In this document: one piece after another, positions 28,056 to 37,628 of the stretch | Layout of the letters: each line of letters starts with the position of its first letter | How positions within the stretch are numbered: the stretch's first letter is position 1 | Assembly: GCA_021773365.1 (NCBI GenBank) | Contig: JAJFKF010000134.1 | Span: forward strand, 1-48,104 | Length of the DNA: 48,104 bases | Direction of reading: 5' to 3' | Source: Gammaproteobacteria bacterium | GTDB lineage: Bacteria > Pseudomonadota > Gammaproteobacteria > Steroidobacterales > Steroidobacteraceae | Position numbers and translations under genes: made by a program | Notes under the pieces: model-generated | The model's input: only the letters and a program-made list of their open reading frames with translations | Database searches by the model: none | What the model was told of the DNA's origin: nothing

Positions 28056-28174
28056 GGCGGAGCGAGCATCGGGTGGGGATTTTCAGGGACGCCGTGAATA
28101 CATCCCTGTAGGCTCGCGCTTTGACATCCTGTCAAAGAGCGCCCTGAAAATCCCCACCCGATGCTCGCTCCGCC
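28056..28174. repeat. 33-bp perfect inverted repeat with inner hairpin
   Basis: Arms 28056-28088 and 28142-28174 are exact inverted copies around a 53-base centre. The centre has its own symmetrical parts: CTTTGACA and TGTCAAAG around a 3-base loop near 28119-28137, and CAGGGA/TCCCTG near 28084-28107. The sequence 28090-28112 recurs inverted at 15-37. It looks like a mobile non-coding repeat (REP/BIME or MITE type) and could act as a terminator after the DUF885 gene. Confidence 0.93.
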
Positions 28175-28199
28175 TGACAGGTTGGAGGGGAGATAGATC

Positions 28200-29039
28200 A
28201 TGACGCTGATCGAGAAATGGACTGACGCTTTCCAGCGGGTGTTCTTTGCGGCGCTTGACCGGGTTGCCGAATATCTGCCGAATCTGCTGGGGGCGCTGCT
28301 GGTTCTGGGCCTGGGCTGGCTGGCGGCGCGCATCGTGCGCGCACTGGCGGTGCGCGCCGTGATGCTGCTGGATGTGCTGCTGGCGCGGTTCATGCCGGCG
28401 GCACGTCTGCGTACTGCGGAGCGCGCAAGCGTTGCCGGCTCGGCGCAGACGGTGGGCAGCATCGTGTTCTGGGTGGTGATGGTGCTGTTCGTCGCCACCG
28501 CCGCGCAGGTACTGGGGCTGGAGGCGCTGACGGACTGGCTGTCCGGACTGCTGCGCTACCTGCCCACGCTGGGCGCTGGTGTGGTCATCATCATCGGCGG
28601 GCTGCTCGCCGGCAGGCTGGTGCGACACATCATCACGGCCACACCGCTGCGATTCGAACTGCGCAACCGCGAAATGCTCGGGCGCGTGGCGCAGGTCACC
28701 ATCGTTGCCACAGCCATCCTGGTGGGCGCCGATCAGGTGGGCGTCAAGGTTACCTTTCTCGTGGTTCTGGTCGCGGCTGTCGCACTCGCGGTGGCGGGCG
28801 GCATTGCGCTGTCGGTGAGCCTGGGCGCGCGTGACTACGTGGCCAACCTCATCGGCGCTCACCAATTGCGCAAGTCCCTGGTAGTAGGCCAGCGCATCCA
28901 GCTGGGCGGCTTCGAAGGTCGCGTTCTCGACCTGACGCCGGTGTCGGTGGTTCTGGAAACACAGTCCGGGCGGGTCATGTTGCCGGCGCGACTGTGCAAC
29001 GAACAGGCCGTGGTATTGATGGATGAGACGCAGCCGTGA
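28200..29039 (+). CDS. MscS-like mechanosensitive channel family protein
   Basis: This 279-residue inner-membrane protein has about five hydrophobic helices (near 25-45, 80-105, 118-140, 165-180, 183-205). The last, a Gly/Ala-rich helix ALAVAGGIALSVSLGARDY, resembles the pore helix of MscS family members. A short beta domain follows (GQRIQLGGFEGRVLDLTPVSVVLET), shorter than in full MscS, so it resembles the small conserved-helix branch. It may act as a pressure-release or ion channel. Its stop overlaps the next start (GTGA), linking it to the two MgtE-type genes. Confidence 0.82.
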   Translation: MTLIEKWTDAFQRVFFAALDRVAEYLPNLLGALLVLGLGWLAARIVRALAVRAVMLLDVLLARFMPAARLRTAERASVAGSAQTVGSIVFWVVMVLFVATAAQVLGLEALTDWLSGLLRYLPTLGAGVVIIIGGLLAGRLVRHIITATPLRFELRNREMLGRVAQVTIVATAILVGADQVGVKVTFLVVLVAAVALAVAGGIALSVSLGARDYVANLIGAHQLRKSLVVGQRIQLGGFEGRVLDLTPVSVVLETQSGRVMLPARLCNEQAVVLMDETQP

Positions 29040-29896
29040 GTAACGTCGAGACGCTCTCGCATACCTTCATTGCCGCCCATCCGGCAGACGCGGCGCGCGT
29101 GCTGGAGCACCTCTCGCCTGAGGCCAGCGCAGAGCTGTTTGCACAGGCGCCGGCACGGGTGCTGGCGCCAGCGGTGCGCGCCATGATGCCTTTCGTTGCC
29201 GCGCAGGCCGTCGTTCGTTTGTCGCCCGAGGCGGCCGCGCACCTGTTGACCGAGTGTGGAGGCGGCTCCGGCGCCGCCATCATGCGCTACGTGCCGGAGT
29301 CCCGCCGTGCGGCACTGCTCGAGGCATTGCCCACGACCACGGCAGTCAGCCTGCGGCTGCTGCTGGGATTTCCGGCCAGCTCGGTGGGCGCCTGGATCGA
29401 TTCCGGCCTGCCTGCGCTGCCGGCCAACACAACAGTCGGCGCAGCGCTGCAGCGACTGCGCGCAGGCGAGGATGACGAAATCGATGTCGTACACGTGGTC
29501 GACGCATCCCAGCGCCTGCTCGGGCTGGTGGAACTTGCCGCGTTGCTGCGCGCGGGCGAACACGTAGCCCTGGCGCATCTGATGCAGGATGTGCGTTACG
29601 TGCTACCGGTCAACGCCACGCTCGCCAGCGTGCAGCGCCATGCCGGCTGGGACGAGCGTCTGTCCCTGCCGGCAGTGGAGCGTGACGGCCGGCTGGCCGG
29701 TGTACTGCGCCGGGCTGCACTGGTGCAGGCGTTGGCGCATACCCGACGCGAACCGCATACCGACAGCGCACATCCGCTCACTGCCATTGAGGCGCTGGGC
29801 GCAGGCTACTGGCTGGCGATCGATGAGCTGATGCAGTCGGTCATCGCCCTCTTCCCCTCCCCTGAGCCCGTCAGGCAGCGCCCGCATCATGGCTGA
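29036..29896 (+). CDS. Membrane-less MgtE-like protein (MgtE_N plus CBS)
   Basis: This 286-residue protein resembles the cytosolic half of a MgtE magnesium channel: helical MgtE_N repeats (about 5-125, with HPADAARVLEHLSPE) followed by two CBS-like regions (about 130-240). No transmembrane segment is visible, so it lacks the pore. It starts at a GTG overlapping the previous stop by 4 bases and overlaps the following full mgtE by 8 bases, so all three are probably translated together. In full MgtE these domains sense magnesium and close the pore; a separate copy could be a regulatory subunit. This is inference. Confidence 0.8.
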   Translation: MSNVETLSHTFIAAHPADAARVLEHLSPEASAELFAQAPARVLAPAVRAMMPFVAAQAVVRLSPEAAAHLLTECGGGSGAAIMRYVPESRRAALLEALPTTTAVSLRLLLGFPASSVGAWIDSGLPALPANTTVGAALQRLRAGEDDEIDVVHVVDASQRLLGLVELAALLRAGEHVALAHLMQDVRYVLPVNATLASVQRHAGWDERLSLPAVERDGRLAGVLRRAALVQALAHTRREPHTDSAHPLTAIEALGAGYWLAIDELMQSVIALFPSPEPVRQRPHHG

Positions 29897-31199
29897 GGCC
29901 GCAACACAGGCGCTGAACCGCCAGTTCCTCCTCGACTATCCGGCCGAGGCGGCGCGCCAGCTCGAATCCATGGCGCCCGCGGACATCGCCGCCCTGCTGG
30001 CTGCGCAGCCAGCGCATGCCGCGGTGCGGGTGTGGAGCGTGCTGGCAGACGACCTGGCCGAAGCGGTGCTGGAGCATCTGCCGCCAGCAGTGGGCTGCAC
30101 CGTGCTGGCCGAAGCGGAACCCGCACAAAGCGTCGCGGTGCTGGCGCGCCTGCGTCCGGCAGCGCGACGGCAGTGGTTGGGCACCCTCGGCAAGGAAGTG
30201 GCGCGCGAACTGCAGGCGCTGCTGGATTATCCGGCCGATACCGCCGGTCGTCTGATGGACCCGCGCGCACTGGGATTGCCTTCCAGCCTCAGTGCCGGCG
30301 AAGCCCTGCATCGACTGCGTGCGCAGGCCGGACACAGCGGGCGCGGCACCCGCGAGGTGTACCTGGTGGATGACGAACGCCGCCTCGACGGGCGCGTGGA
30401 AATCGATGATCTGGTATTTGCCGGCGAGAACGCAGTGCTGCGCGAACTGGCGCGCCCGCTCGCAGCGGTGACGCAGGCGTTGGCGCCCCGGGAAGAGGTG
30501 GTGCAGACGCTTGAGCGCAGCGCAGTCACCGCGCTTCCGGTCATCAACCATGCCGGGCGCCTGGTGGGAGTGATCCGCCAGTCCGCACTGGTAACGGCGT
30601 TGCAGGAGGAAACCAGCCTCGACATTCAAACCATGGTGGGCGCCAGCCGCGAGGAGCGGGCGCTGTCCAGCGCCGGCTTCTCGGTGCGCAAACGCCTGCC
30701 CTGGATGCAGATCAACCTGCTCACCGCCTTCCTGGCCGCGGCGGTGGTCGGCATGTTCGAGAGCACCATCGCCAAATTCACCGCGCTGGCCGTGCTGCTG
30801 CCCGTGGTCGCCGGCCAGTCCGGCAACGCCGGAGCACAGGCGCTGGCCGTGACCATGCGCGGCCTGGTGCTGCGCGAAATCAGCACGCGTCACTGGCTGC
30901 GGGTGGTGTGGAAGGAGGCGGCGGTCGGACTGATGAACGGCCTGGCCGTGGCGCTCACCACCGCGGTGGGTGTGTATATCTGGAGCCGTTCGACCGGCCT
31001 GATGCTGATCATTGCCGTGGCCATGGTGATCTCCATGGTCGTGGCCGGTATTGCAGGGGCGCTGGTGCCGGTGCTGCTGCAGCGCTTCGGGCAGGACCCG
31101 GCGCAATCCTCCTCCATCATCCTGACCACGGTTACTGACGTGGTGGGGTTCATGTCCTTCCTGGGCATCGCCACCCTGTTCGCGGGATTGCTCGGCTAG
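29889..31199 (+). CDS. mgtE: Magnesium transporter MgtE
   Basis: This 436-residue protein has the MgtE_N superhelix (about 15-115), a CBS pair (about 120-240), a connecting helix and five transmembrane helices (about 270-435). The pore signature GQSGNAGAQAL and the acidic stretch in the last helices (TTVTDVVGF) that bind Mg2+ are present. MgtE moves Mg2+ into the cell and is gated by internal Mg2+ through its cytosolic domains. It is the last of three overlapping genes. Confidence 0.93.
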   Translation: MAEAATQALNRQFLLDYPAEAARQLESMAPADIAALLAAQPAHAAVRVWSVLADDLAEAVLEHLPPAVGCTVLAEAEPAQSVAVLARLRPAARRQWLGTLGKEVARELQALLDYPADTAGRLMDPRALGLPSSLSAGEALHRLRAQAGHSGRGTREVYLVDDERRLDGRVEIDDLVFAGENAVLRELARPLAAVTQALAPREEVVQTLERSAVTALPVINHAGRLVGVIRQSALVTALQEETSLDIQTMVGASREERALSSAGFSVRKRLPWMQINLLTAFLAAAVVGMFESTIAKFTALAVLLPVVAGQSGNAGAQALAVTMRGLVLREISTRHWLRVVWKEAAVGLMNGLAVALTTAVGVYIWSRSTGLMLIIAVAMVISMVVAGIAGALVPVLLQRFGQDPAQSSSIILTTVTDVVGFMSFLGIATLFAGLLG

Positions 31200-31263
31200 C
31201 GCCTTCAAGGCAGAATGCGGGCGGTAAACGGCGGTCGGACAACTGTCGCACGGAGGGTTCGCA

Positions 31264-32913
31264 ATGGCACCGGGACTCAGGATCATTGCCATGGCCACGG
31301 CCATGCTGCTCGGACTATGCGCCTGTGGTGGCGGGGGCGACGGAGGCGGCGGCTCCGGTGGCAATTCCGGCGGCAGCGGCAACCCGGGCGGCAGCACGGG
31401 CGGATGGACATCGGGTGTGTTCATGCCGCAGGCCAGCTTCGCGGCCAGGTGCGTCACGCCGCGCAGCGGCTCCAGCACCGCTTCCGGCCAGCCCTGGCCG
31501 GACATTCAGGGCACCTTGCTGGACGAGAACAACTGGCTGCGCTCCTGGACCAATCATCTGTATCTCTGGTACAGCGAGGTAACGGACCGCAACCCCGCGA
31601 ATTACACCACCACGGCCGCCTACTTCGATCTGCTGAAAACCGCCGCGCTCACTCCGTCCGGCCAGCCCAAGGACCGCTTTCATTTCACCTACCCCACAGC
31701 GGACTGGGAGGCGCTTTCGCAAACCGGTGTCGAGCCTGGTGGAGGCTACGGACTGCGCTGGAAGATTTATCCCGCCACCATGTTCGAGCCCGCCCGCGTG
31801 CTGGTCTCCTTCCTTGAGCCGGACGGCAGCCTGCCGGCCGCACAGGCCGGCCTGACCCGCGGTGCAGAGGTGCAGGCGGTTGATGGACAGGCGCTGGCAA
31901 GCGTTTTTTCCGATGCGCAGGCCAGGATCGTGAATGACGGTTTGTTCCCCACCGATATCGGACAAACACATTCCTTCACGGTGCGCGAGCGCAACGGCAC
32001 GGTGCGTAGTTTCTCCATGCAATCGGTGCAGATCACGACCGCGCCGGTGCAAAGCATTGGCACCTACACCGATCCGATGGGCAAGGTGGGCTACATGCTG
32101 TTCAACGACCATCTGGCCACCGCGGAGGATGCGCTCATCGATGCGGTGAATCTGCTGAAGTCGGCAAACATCACCGATCTGGTCGTCGACATCCGCTACA
32201 ACGGTGGCGGGTATCTGGCCATCGCCAGCCAGTTCGCCTACATGATTGCCGGAGCCGGCCCCACCGGCGGGCGGGTGTTTGAACGCACGGCCTTCAACTC
32301 CAAGCACACCGCCACCAACCCGGTCACCGGCAATCCGTTGCAGCCCACACCTTTCTACACCACCACCGTGGGCCTGGGCTCGCGGCCCGGCGGACAGAGC
32401 CTGCCCACCCTGAACCTCACGCGCGTGTTTGTCCTCACCGGCGAGGGCACCTGTTCGGCCAGCGAATCCATCATCAACGGCCTGCGCGGAGTGGACGTGG
32501 AGGTGATCCAGATCGGCACCACCACCTGCGGCAAGCCCTACGGCTTCTACCCGCAGGACAACTGCGGCACCACCTACTTCTCCATCCAGCTCAAGGGCGT
32601 CAATGCCAAGGACTTCGGCGAGTACACCGACGGATTCTCACCCAGCAACACTCAGGGCGTGGCGGGCGTGCGCGTCCCCGGCTGCTCGGTGGCCGATGAT
32701 TTCAGCCGCGATCTGGGTCATCCGCTGGAAGCGCGGCTCGCGGCGGCGCTGAGCTACCGCTTCACCCGAAGCTGTCCGCAACCCAGCGCGGCTGCGCCGA
32801 CGGATCGTGTCCGGCCTCAGTCCGCAGGGACACAGACATCACAATTCGATTATTCGCGCCCTTCGCCGTGGCGGGAGAACCGTATCCTCGTTGATCTGCC
32901 CGATGCGCGATGA
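31264..32913 (+). CDS. S41-family (C-terminal processing) peptidase lipoprotein
   Basis: This 549-residue lipoprotein has a signal peptide ending LCAC (Cys21), a long Gly/Ser-rich linker, a PDZ-like region (about 185-245) and an S41 catalytic domain (about 260-480). The nucleophile Ser is in GTCSASES and the lysine of the S41 Ser-Lys dyad would be in TTCGKPYGFYP. The opening motif DLVVDIRYNGGGY is typical. It probably degrades proteins in the periplasm. A GGAGGG ribosome binding site precedes the ATG. It is separated from mgtE by 64 bases. Confidence 0.88.
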   Translation: MAPGLRIIAMATAMLLGLCACGGGGDGGGGSGGNSGGSGNPGGSTGGWTSGVFMPQASFAARCVTPRSGSSTASGQPWPDIQGTLLDENNWLRSWTNHLYLWYSEVTDRNPANYTTTAAYFDLLKTAALTPSGQPKDRFHFTYPTADWEALSQTGVEPGGGYGLRWKIYPATMFEPARVLVSFLEPDGSLPAAQAGLTRGAEVQAVDGQALASVFSDAQARIVNDGLFPTDIGQTHSFTVRERNGTVRSFSMQSVQITTAPVQSIGTYTDPMGKVGYMLFNDHLATAEDALIDAVNLLKSANITDLVVDIRYNGGGYLAIASQFAYMIAGAGPTGGRVFERTAFNSKHTATNPVTGNPLQPTPFYTTTVGLGSRPGGQSLPTLNLTRVFVLTGEGTCSASESIINGLRGVDVEVIQIGTTTCGKPYGFYPQDNCGTTYFSIQLKGVNAKDFGEYTDGFSPSNTQGVAGVRVPGCSVADDFSRDLGHPLEARLAAALSYRFTRSCPQPSAAAPTDRVRPQSAGTQTSQFDYSRPSPWRENRILVDLPDAR

Positions 32914-32932
32914 CCGGCGCTGAGGCGCGCTG

Positions 32933-35749
32933 TCAAACCGCCTTCGCTTGTCCGGTCAGCTCTGCCAGCGCCGTCCGCAGCAGCTGCATTTTCGGTGGCT
33001 TGGCGAGCACCCGATCCACACCCGGCGGAACATCACCCTCAGCCGCCATGCGCTGACCCCAGCCTGTCAGCAGGATGATCGGCACCGCAGGCGCCATCGC
33101 CTTGATTGCCGCCGCCACCTTGCGTCCGTCGACATGGGGCATGCCCAGATCCGAGATGACGATGTTGAAGGGCTGGCCGCGTTCCTGAGCGGCACCAAAG
33201 GCGTCGATGCCGTCCTGTCCGCCATTGCCCGCTGTGATGTCATGGCCATCGGCTCGCAGGATGTCGCCCAGTGACCGCAGCAGCAAAGGATCATCATCCA
33301 CGATGAGGATGCGCAGCGGCACGGGCACTCCGGTGGTATCCGGCCGGGTCGACGATGGCGCGTCCGTCGCAGTCTCGCCGGGCAGCGGGAAGCACAGGCG
33401 CATGGTCGTGCCGCTACCCGCCACACTGTCAATCTGCAGCTCCGCGTTGTGCCGCTCGACCACGCCGTACACCATGGCCAGACCCAGGCCCGTACCCCGC
33501 TCGCCCTTGGTGGTGAAGAACGGCTCCAGGCAGCGGCGGCGCGTTGCCTCATCCATGCCAGACCCGGTATCGACGACCTCCACACATACTCGCCGCTGCG
33601 CGACGACCGGAGGGCGATCCGGCAGCAGACGGGTACGCAGTGTCAGCGTACCGTCCTCAGGCATGGCATCGACGGCATTGAAGATGAGGTTGGTCAGCGC
33701 TTCACGAATTTCACTCTCCGCACCCCTGATGGCCGGCAGCTGCGGCATGAGCCCGGTATGCAGTTCGATGGACACTCCACGCTGGTGCGCCATGTCGCTC
33801 CAGCGTGCGCGGGTCAGACCGATCACCTGACTGACCAGCTCGTTCAGATCTACAGGCGTAAGCGCCTGCTCCTGCTCGCGCTGGCGGTAAAATTGGCGCA
33901 TCCTCGACACTGTCTGCGCCACATCGTCGATGGCGCGCTGTATGGTCTGCAAGTAGTCGCGCGCGCGATCGGAAAGATCCGGCTCCTGTTCCAGCAGCGA
34001 TTCGGTGTACAGCGTCACCGGCGAGATGGCGTTGTTGATGTCATGGGCGATGCCGCTGGCCATCTGTCCGAGCGAGCGCAGGCGCTCCTGCTGCATCACC
34101 GCCTGCTGGGTAAGACGTCGGTCCTCATGGGCCGCCTGCAAGGCACCGTACAACTGCGCCTGGTGCGCGGCCAGCGCCACATGCTCGCTCAGCTGGCGCA
34201 GAAATTCGCAGTCGTCACTGCCGAAGGCGCGCGCTTCGCGGCGCGCAGCCACCAGCACTCCGAAGACCCGGTTCTCGACCACCAGCGGCGCGGCAACCAG
34301 CGACTGCAGACCGCCCCTGTACAGGCGCTGCGGAAAGGGAAACGCCACGGCGGCAAGGTCCGGCTCGTACACCAGCTGGCCGCGAACACACAAGGACAGA
34401 CCGTTCTCGTCGATGGCGACGCGGGCCTGTTCGGTCATGGCCAGTTCCAGCGCCAGGTCGGCGCTGCGCACGCCGACGCTGGAAACGGTCAACTCATTGC
34501 GCGCCGGCTCATACAGGCAGATGCAACAGAAATCCAGCGGCAGCTGCTCCTCGACCGTGCGCACCACCACCTGGAAAATGCTGCGGGTGTCCTGGCGTTC
34601 GCCGACTGCACGGGTGATGCGACTCAGCAGGTCGAGGCGGGCAAGCTGGGTGCGCAGCTTTGTTTCCGCCTGCTTGCGGGCGGTAATGTCCTGGAAGGCG
34701 CCGCGCACCCGCATCACCTTGCCATCCTCAAGCAGCGGCCTGCATATGGTGCGCACCCACTTGTGCTCGCCCCTGGCGCTGATGAACTCCAGCTCCAGAT
34801 CGTAGGGCTCACCATTGTCGACAGCCGCCTTGACCGCCGCCTCGATGCGTTGTCGCGATTCACCCGGATAGAACCGCAGGCCCAGGTCCTTGTTCGTCGC
34901 CGTAGTGGGATCGAGCCCGTGGATGCGCGCCACTTCGTCGGTCCACAGTCCTTCCCCGGTCGCCGGATCAAAACTCCAGCCGCCCACCTTGGCAAGCTCA
35001 CCGGTCTCCTGCAGCAGCCGCTCGTTGTCTCGCAGTGACTCCAGGGCCCGCTCCAGTTCGCTCGTGCGTTGTACTACGCGCAGTTCCAGTTGCTCGTTGA
35101 CCTCGCGTAGCGCGCGCTCGGCAGCACGCCGGCCGGAAAAATCGCGACCTATGGCAACGATTGCAAATCCCACAAAACCAAAGGCCAGAATCCCGCCGCT
35201 GAGGATTACGATCCTAGCCGTGCCGGCGCTGCGCTGTGTGCGCAACTCCCGTTGCTGCAGCAGCGTGCGTTCCACGCCTGTCATTTCCCTGATTTGCCCG
35301 CGAACGCGATCGTGCAGCACCTTGCCCTGGCCGGTGAGTACCTGGCCAACAGCCGCCTCGAACCCCCCGGTTCTGCGCAACTCCACCAGCGCCTGACTCA
35401 TCTTCAGGCGCTCACCAACCGTTGTGGCAAGACCGCGCAGCCGCACCTGCTGCGCCGGATTGTCCACCGTCATTTCCCGCAATATCTGCAGCTCACCATC
35501 GGCAGCATCCAGAGCCAGACGGTGTGGCTCCAGATAACGCTCGTCACCGGTGATGATGAAGCCACGATGACCGGTCTCCACATCAGTGGTGGCGGCCAGG
35601 AGCGCCTCCAGACGGGAAATGACCTCGTGGGTATGCTCCACGCGGGCGGCGTTGGCCCGCAGGCGATCCACCGCCATCCACGACACCGTCCCGATCACCA
35701 CCAGGCAGGTGAGCGCAAAGGCAAATGCGCCCCGAATCTTGCGTTCCAT
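32933..35749 (-). CDS. Hybrid sensor kinase: CHASE3, PAS, GAF, kinase, receiver
   Basis: This protein of about 938 residues has an N-terminal transmembrane helix (about 7-26), a periplasmic CHASE3 domain (to about 170), a second helix (about 182-203), PAS with PAC (about 255-365), GAF (about 385-535), and a HisKA domain with H569 in GIAHDINN. The HATPase domain has DTGSGMD and [11 protein letters not shown], and a C-terminal receiver (about 815-935) carries the phospho-acceptor Asp in [11 protein letters not shown]. No output domain is attached, so signal must pass by phosphotransfer. The ATG at 35749 has AGGCGG upstream and puts the first helix near the N-terminus. It is divergent from mtgA. 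Confidence 0.9.
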   Translation of the reverse strand: MERKIRGAFAFALTCLVVIGTVSWMAVDRLRANAARVEHTHEVISRLEALLAATTDVETGHRGFIITGDERYLEPHRLALDAADGELQILREMTVDNPAQQVRLRGLATTVGERLKMSQALVELRRTGGFEAAVGQVLTGQGKVLHDRVRGQIREMTGVERTLLQQRELRTQRSAGTARIVILSGGILAFGFVGFAIVAIGRDFSGRRAAERALREVNEQLELRVVQRTSELERALESLRDNERLLQETGELAKVGGWSFDPATGEGLWTDEVARIHGLDPTTATNKDLGLRFYPGESRQRIEAAVKAAVDNGEPYDLELEFISARGEHKWVRTICRPLLEDGKVMRVRGAFQDITARKQAETKLRTQLARLDLLSRITRAVGERQDTRSIFQVVVRTVEEQLPLDFCCICLYEPARNELTVSSVGVRSADLALELAMTEQARVAIDENGLSLCVRGQLVYEPDLAAVAFPFPQRLYRGGLQSLVAAPLVVENRVFGVLVAARREARAFGSDDCEFLRQLSEHVALAAHQAQLYGALQAAHEDRRLTQQAVMQQERLRSLGQMASGIAHDINNAISPVTLYTESLLEQEPDLSDRARDYLQTIQRAIDDVAQTVSRMRQFYRQREQEQALTPVDLNELVSQVIGLTRARWSDMAHQRGVSIELHTGLMPQLPAIRGAESEIREALTNLIFNAVDAMPEDGTLTLRTRLLPDRPPVVAQRRVCVEVVDTGSGMDEATRRRCLEPFFTTKGERGTGLGLAMVYGVVERHNAELQIDSVAGSGTTMRLCFPLPGETATDAPSSTRPDTTGVPVPLRILIVDDDPLLLRSLGDILRADGHDITAGNGGQDGIDAFGAAQERGQPFNIVISDLGMPHVDGRKVAAAIKAMAPAVPIILLTGWGQRMAAEGDVPPGVDRVLAKPPKMQLLRTALAELTGQAKAV

Positions 35750-35879
35750 GGAATACCGCCTGGCCCGTGACATTGCGATGCAGTATAGCCGAGGCAAGGA
35801 CCGGTCCGGATGGATCGCCCGCGCTGGTCACGGTCACTGCCAGCTTGTCATCGCCGGAGCGTCCACGTACTTTCCCGCC

Positions 35880-36635
35880 ATGAAATCCAGCCGCGGAAAC
35901 AAAGGTCCCCTGCGTACGCTGCTGCGCTGGAGTACCTGGGCGCTGCTGGCCTTCCTGCTGCTGACCGTGCTGCCGGTACTGGCGATGCGCTGGTGGGATC
36001 CTTTCACCAGCGCCTTCATGCTGCAGTCACGGCAGGCAGCAGCGGATGACGGCATTCCGCACCATCGCACGCGGTATGAATGGGTGGACTTCGAGCACAT
36101 TTCGCCGCAGATGGGACTTGCCGTGGTGGCCGCGGAGGATCAGCGTTTTCCCAACCACCATGGTTTCGATTTCAGGGCCATCCGCCAGGCCATGCTCGAC
36201 AGCCAGGACGGGCGGGCGCTGCGCGGCGCCAGCACCATCAGCCAGCAGGTGGCCAAGAACCTGTTCCTGTGGCCCGGGCGCAGCTTTCTGCGCAAGGGGC
36301 TGGAGGCCTGGTTTACCGTGCTGATCGAGACACTGTGGCCCAAGCGGCGCATCCTCGAGGTGTATCTGAACATCGCCGAATTCGGTCCCGGCGTCTACGG
36401 CGCGGGAGCAGCTGCCCGCCGGTACTTTGGAAAACCGGCCGCCATGCTCAGCCGCCACGAAGCGGCGCTGCTGGCGGCCGTGCTGCCCAGCCCGCGACGC
36501 CTGCGCGCCGACCGTCCTTCAGACTACCTGCGCTCGCGCCAGCAGTGGATCCTGCAACAAATGCAGGGCCTGGGCGGAGACGACTACCTGCACGAACTGC
36601 ACACTGCCACCAACAAAAAACAGGGGAAGGCCTGA
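35880..36635 (+). CDS. mtgA: Monofunctional peptidoglycan glycosyltransferase
   Basis: This 251-residue GT51 enzyme polymerises lipid II into glycan strands at the inner membrane. It has one N-terminal transmembrane helix (about 16-36). The catalytic Glu is E86 in [14 protein letters not shown], followed by [16 protein letters not shown] and the second conserved motif [15 protein letters not shown]. The length is usual. There is no evident ribosome binding site before the ATG at 35880. Its stop shares one base with the crcB start. The 130 bases to the divergent kinase hold no promoter I can assign firmly. Confidence 0.93.
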   Translation: MKSSRGNKGPLRTLLRWSTWALLAFLLLTVLPVLAMRWWDPFTSAFMLQSRQAAADDGIPHHRTRYEWVDFEHISPQMGLAVVAAEDQRFPNHHGFDFRAIRQAMLDSQDGRALRGASTISQQVAKNLFLWPGRSFLRKGLEAWFTVLIETLWPKRRILEVYLNIAEFGPGVYGAGAAARRYFGKPAAMLSRHEAALLAAVLPSPRRLRADRPSDYLRSRQQWILQQMQGLGGDDYLHELHTATNKKQGKA

Positions 36636-37015
36636 TGTGGAAAACTATCGTCGCAATCTGCGTGGGCGCCAGCCTCGGCGCCCTGCTGCGCTGGTGGCTG
36701 GGCCTGCAACTCAACAACCATTTCCCCCACCTGCCGCCGGGCACGCTGGCAGCCAACCTCATCGGCGGCTACCTGGTGGGACTGGCCATTGCCGGCTTCG
36801 CCGCCGCACCGGGGATCTCAGCGGAATGGCGGCTGCTGCTGATCACCGGCTTCTGCGGCGGCCTCACTACCTTTTCAACGTTCTCGGTGGAGCTGTTCGC
36901 CCTGCTGGAACAGGGCCGGATACTGTGGGCCTGCGGCGCGGCGGCAGCGCATCTGATCGGCTCGGTGGCGATGACCTTTGCCGGCGTTGGTACGGTGGTA
37001 TGGCTGAGAAGTTGA
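36635..37015 (+). CDS. crcB: Fluoride channel CrcB/Fluc
   Basis: This 126-residue protein with four transmembrane helices exports fluoride as a dual-topology dimer. Family motifs are present: [11 protein letters not shown], the asparagine-bearing [14 protein letters not shown], and [15 protein letters not shown] with the central sodium/phenylalanine-box region. An AGGGGAAGG ribosome binding site lies at the end of mtgA. No fluoride riboswitch is visible before it, as it is coupled to mtgA. Confidence 0.94.
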   Translation: MWKTIVAICVGASLGALLRWWLGLQLNNHFPHLPPGTLAANLIGGYLVGLAIAGFAAAPGISAEWRLLLITGFCGGLTTFSTFSVELFALLEQGRILWACGAAAAHLIGSVAMTFAGVGTVVWLRS

Positions 37016-37027
37016 GCGGGTTAGCTC

Positions 37028-37522
37028 CTAATCCAGTGAGGCGAGGAAAATCCGCGCCAGCGTCTCCAGTCCCTTTCGATCCTGCTCATCGAAGCGGGCC
37101 GGCCGCGGGCTGTCCAGGTCGAGCACACCGAGCAGCGTGCCATCATTGCGGATCAATGGAATGACAACTTCGGAGCGTGAGGCCGCGTCGCAGGCGATAT
37201 GACCCGGAAACTCGTTCACATCGCGCACCAGCAGCGTCTCGCGCCGGCTGGCCGCGCCGCCGCACACGCCCTTGCCAAGCGGGATGCGCACACAGGCCGG
37301 TTTGCCCTGGAAGGGCCCGACCACCAGCTCGCCGCCCTGCATGAAGTAGAACCCGACCCAGTTGACCTCATCCAGCGCGTCATAAACCAGCGCCGCCGTA
37401 TTGGCGGCATTGGCGATGAGATCCAGCTCGCCGGCCAGCAGGCCGGAGAGGGCCTGGGCCAGCTGGGCGTAGCCGGCGGGCTTGTCGCGGAAGTCATAGG
37501 GGACGCTGGTGTAAGTGGTCAT
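37028..37522 (-). CDS. msrC: Free methionine-(R)-sulfoxide reductase (GAF type)
   Basis: This 164-residue GAF-domain enzyme reduces free methionine-(R)-sulfoxide, repairing oxidised amino-acid pools. The three conserved cysteines are visible in GKPACVRIP, GKGVCGGA and GHIACDAASRSE, matching the YebR/fRMsr family. A GGAG ribosome binding site lies before the ATG. It converges on crcB with a 12-base gap and diverges from ispG. Confidence 0.93.
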   Translation of the reverse strand: MTTYTSVPYDFRDKPAGYAQLAQALSGLLAGELDLIANAANTAALVYDALDEVNWVGFYFMQGGELVVGPFQGKPACVRIPLGKGVCGGAASRRETLLVRDVNEFPGHIACDAASRSEVVIPLIRNDGTLLGVLDLDSPRPARFDEQDRKGLETLARIFLASLD

Positions 37523-37628
37523 TGGCAGTCACTCCGGAGTGGATTCAGCATGTCAGGGACAGCAGGCATGGAAGGATGAATGACTGCATGATCCCTGTAC
37601 AATCCTGTCACGCATCCGAGCCCTGAGC

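Noticed and set aside
36560-36634. Fluoride riboswitch before crcB
   Set aside because: crcB overlaps mtgA by one base, and the preceding sequence is mtgA coding sequence with no aptamer pattern.
37598-37603. TACAAT as a -10 box for ispG
   Set aside because: No convincing -35 lies 16-18 bases upstream, so the call would rest on six bases.
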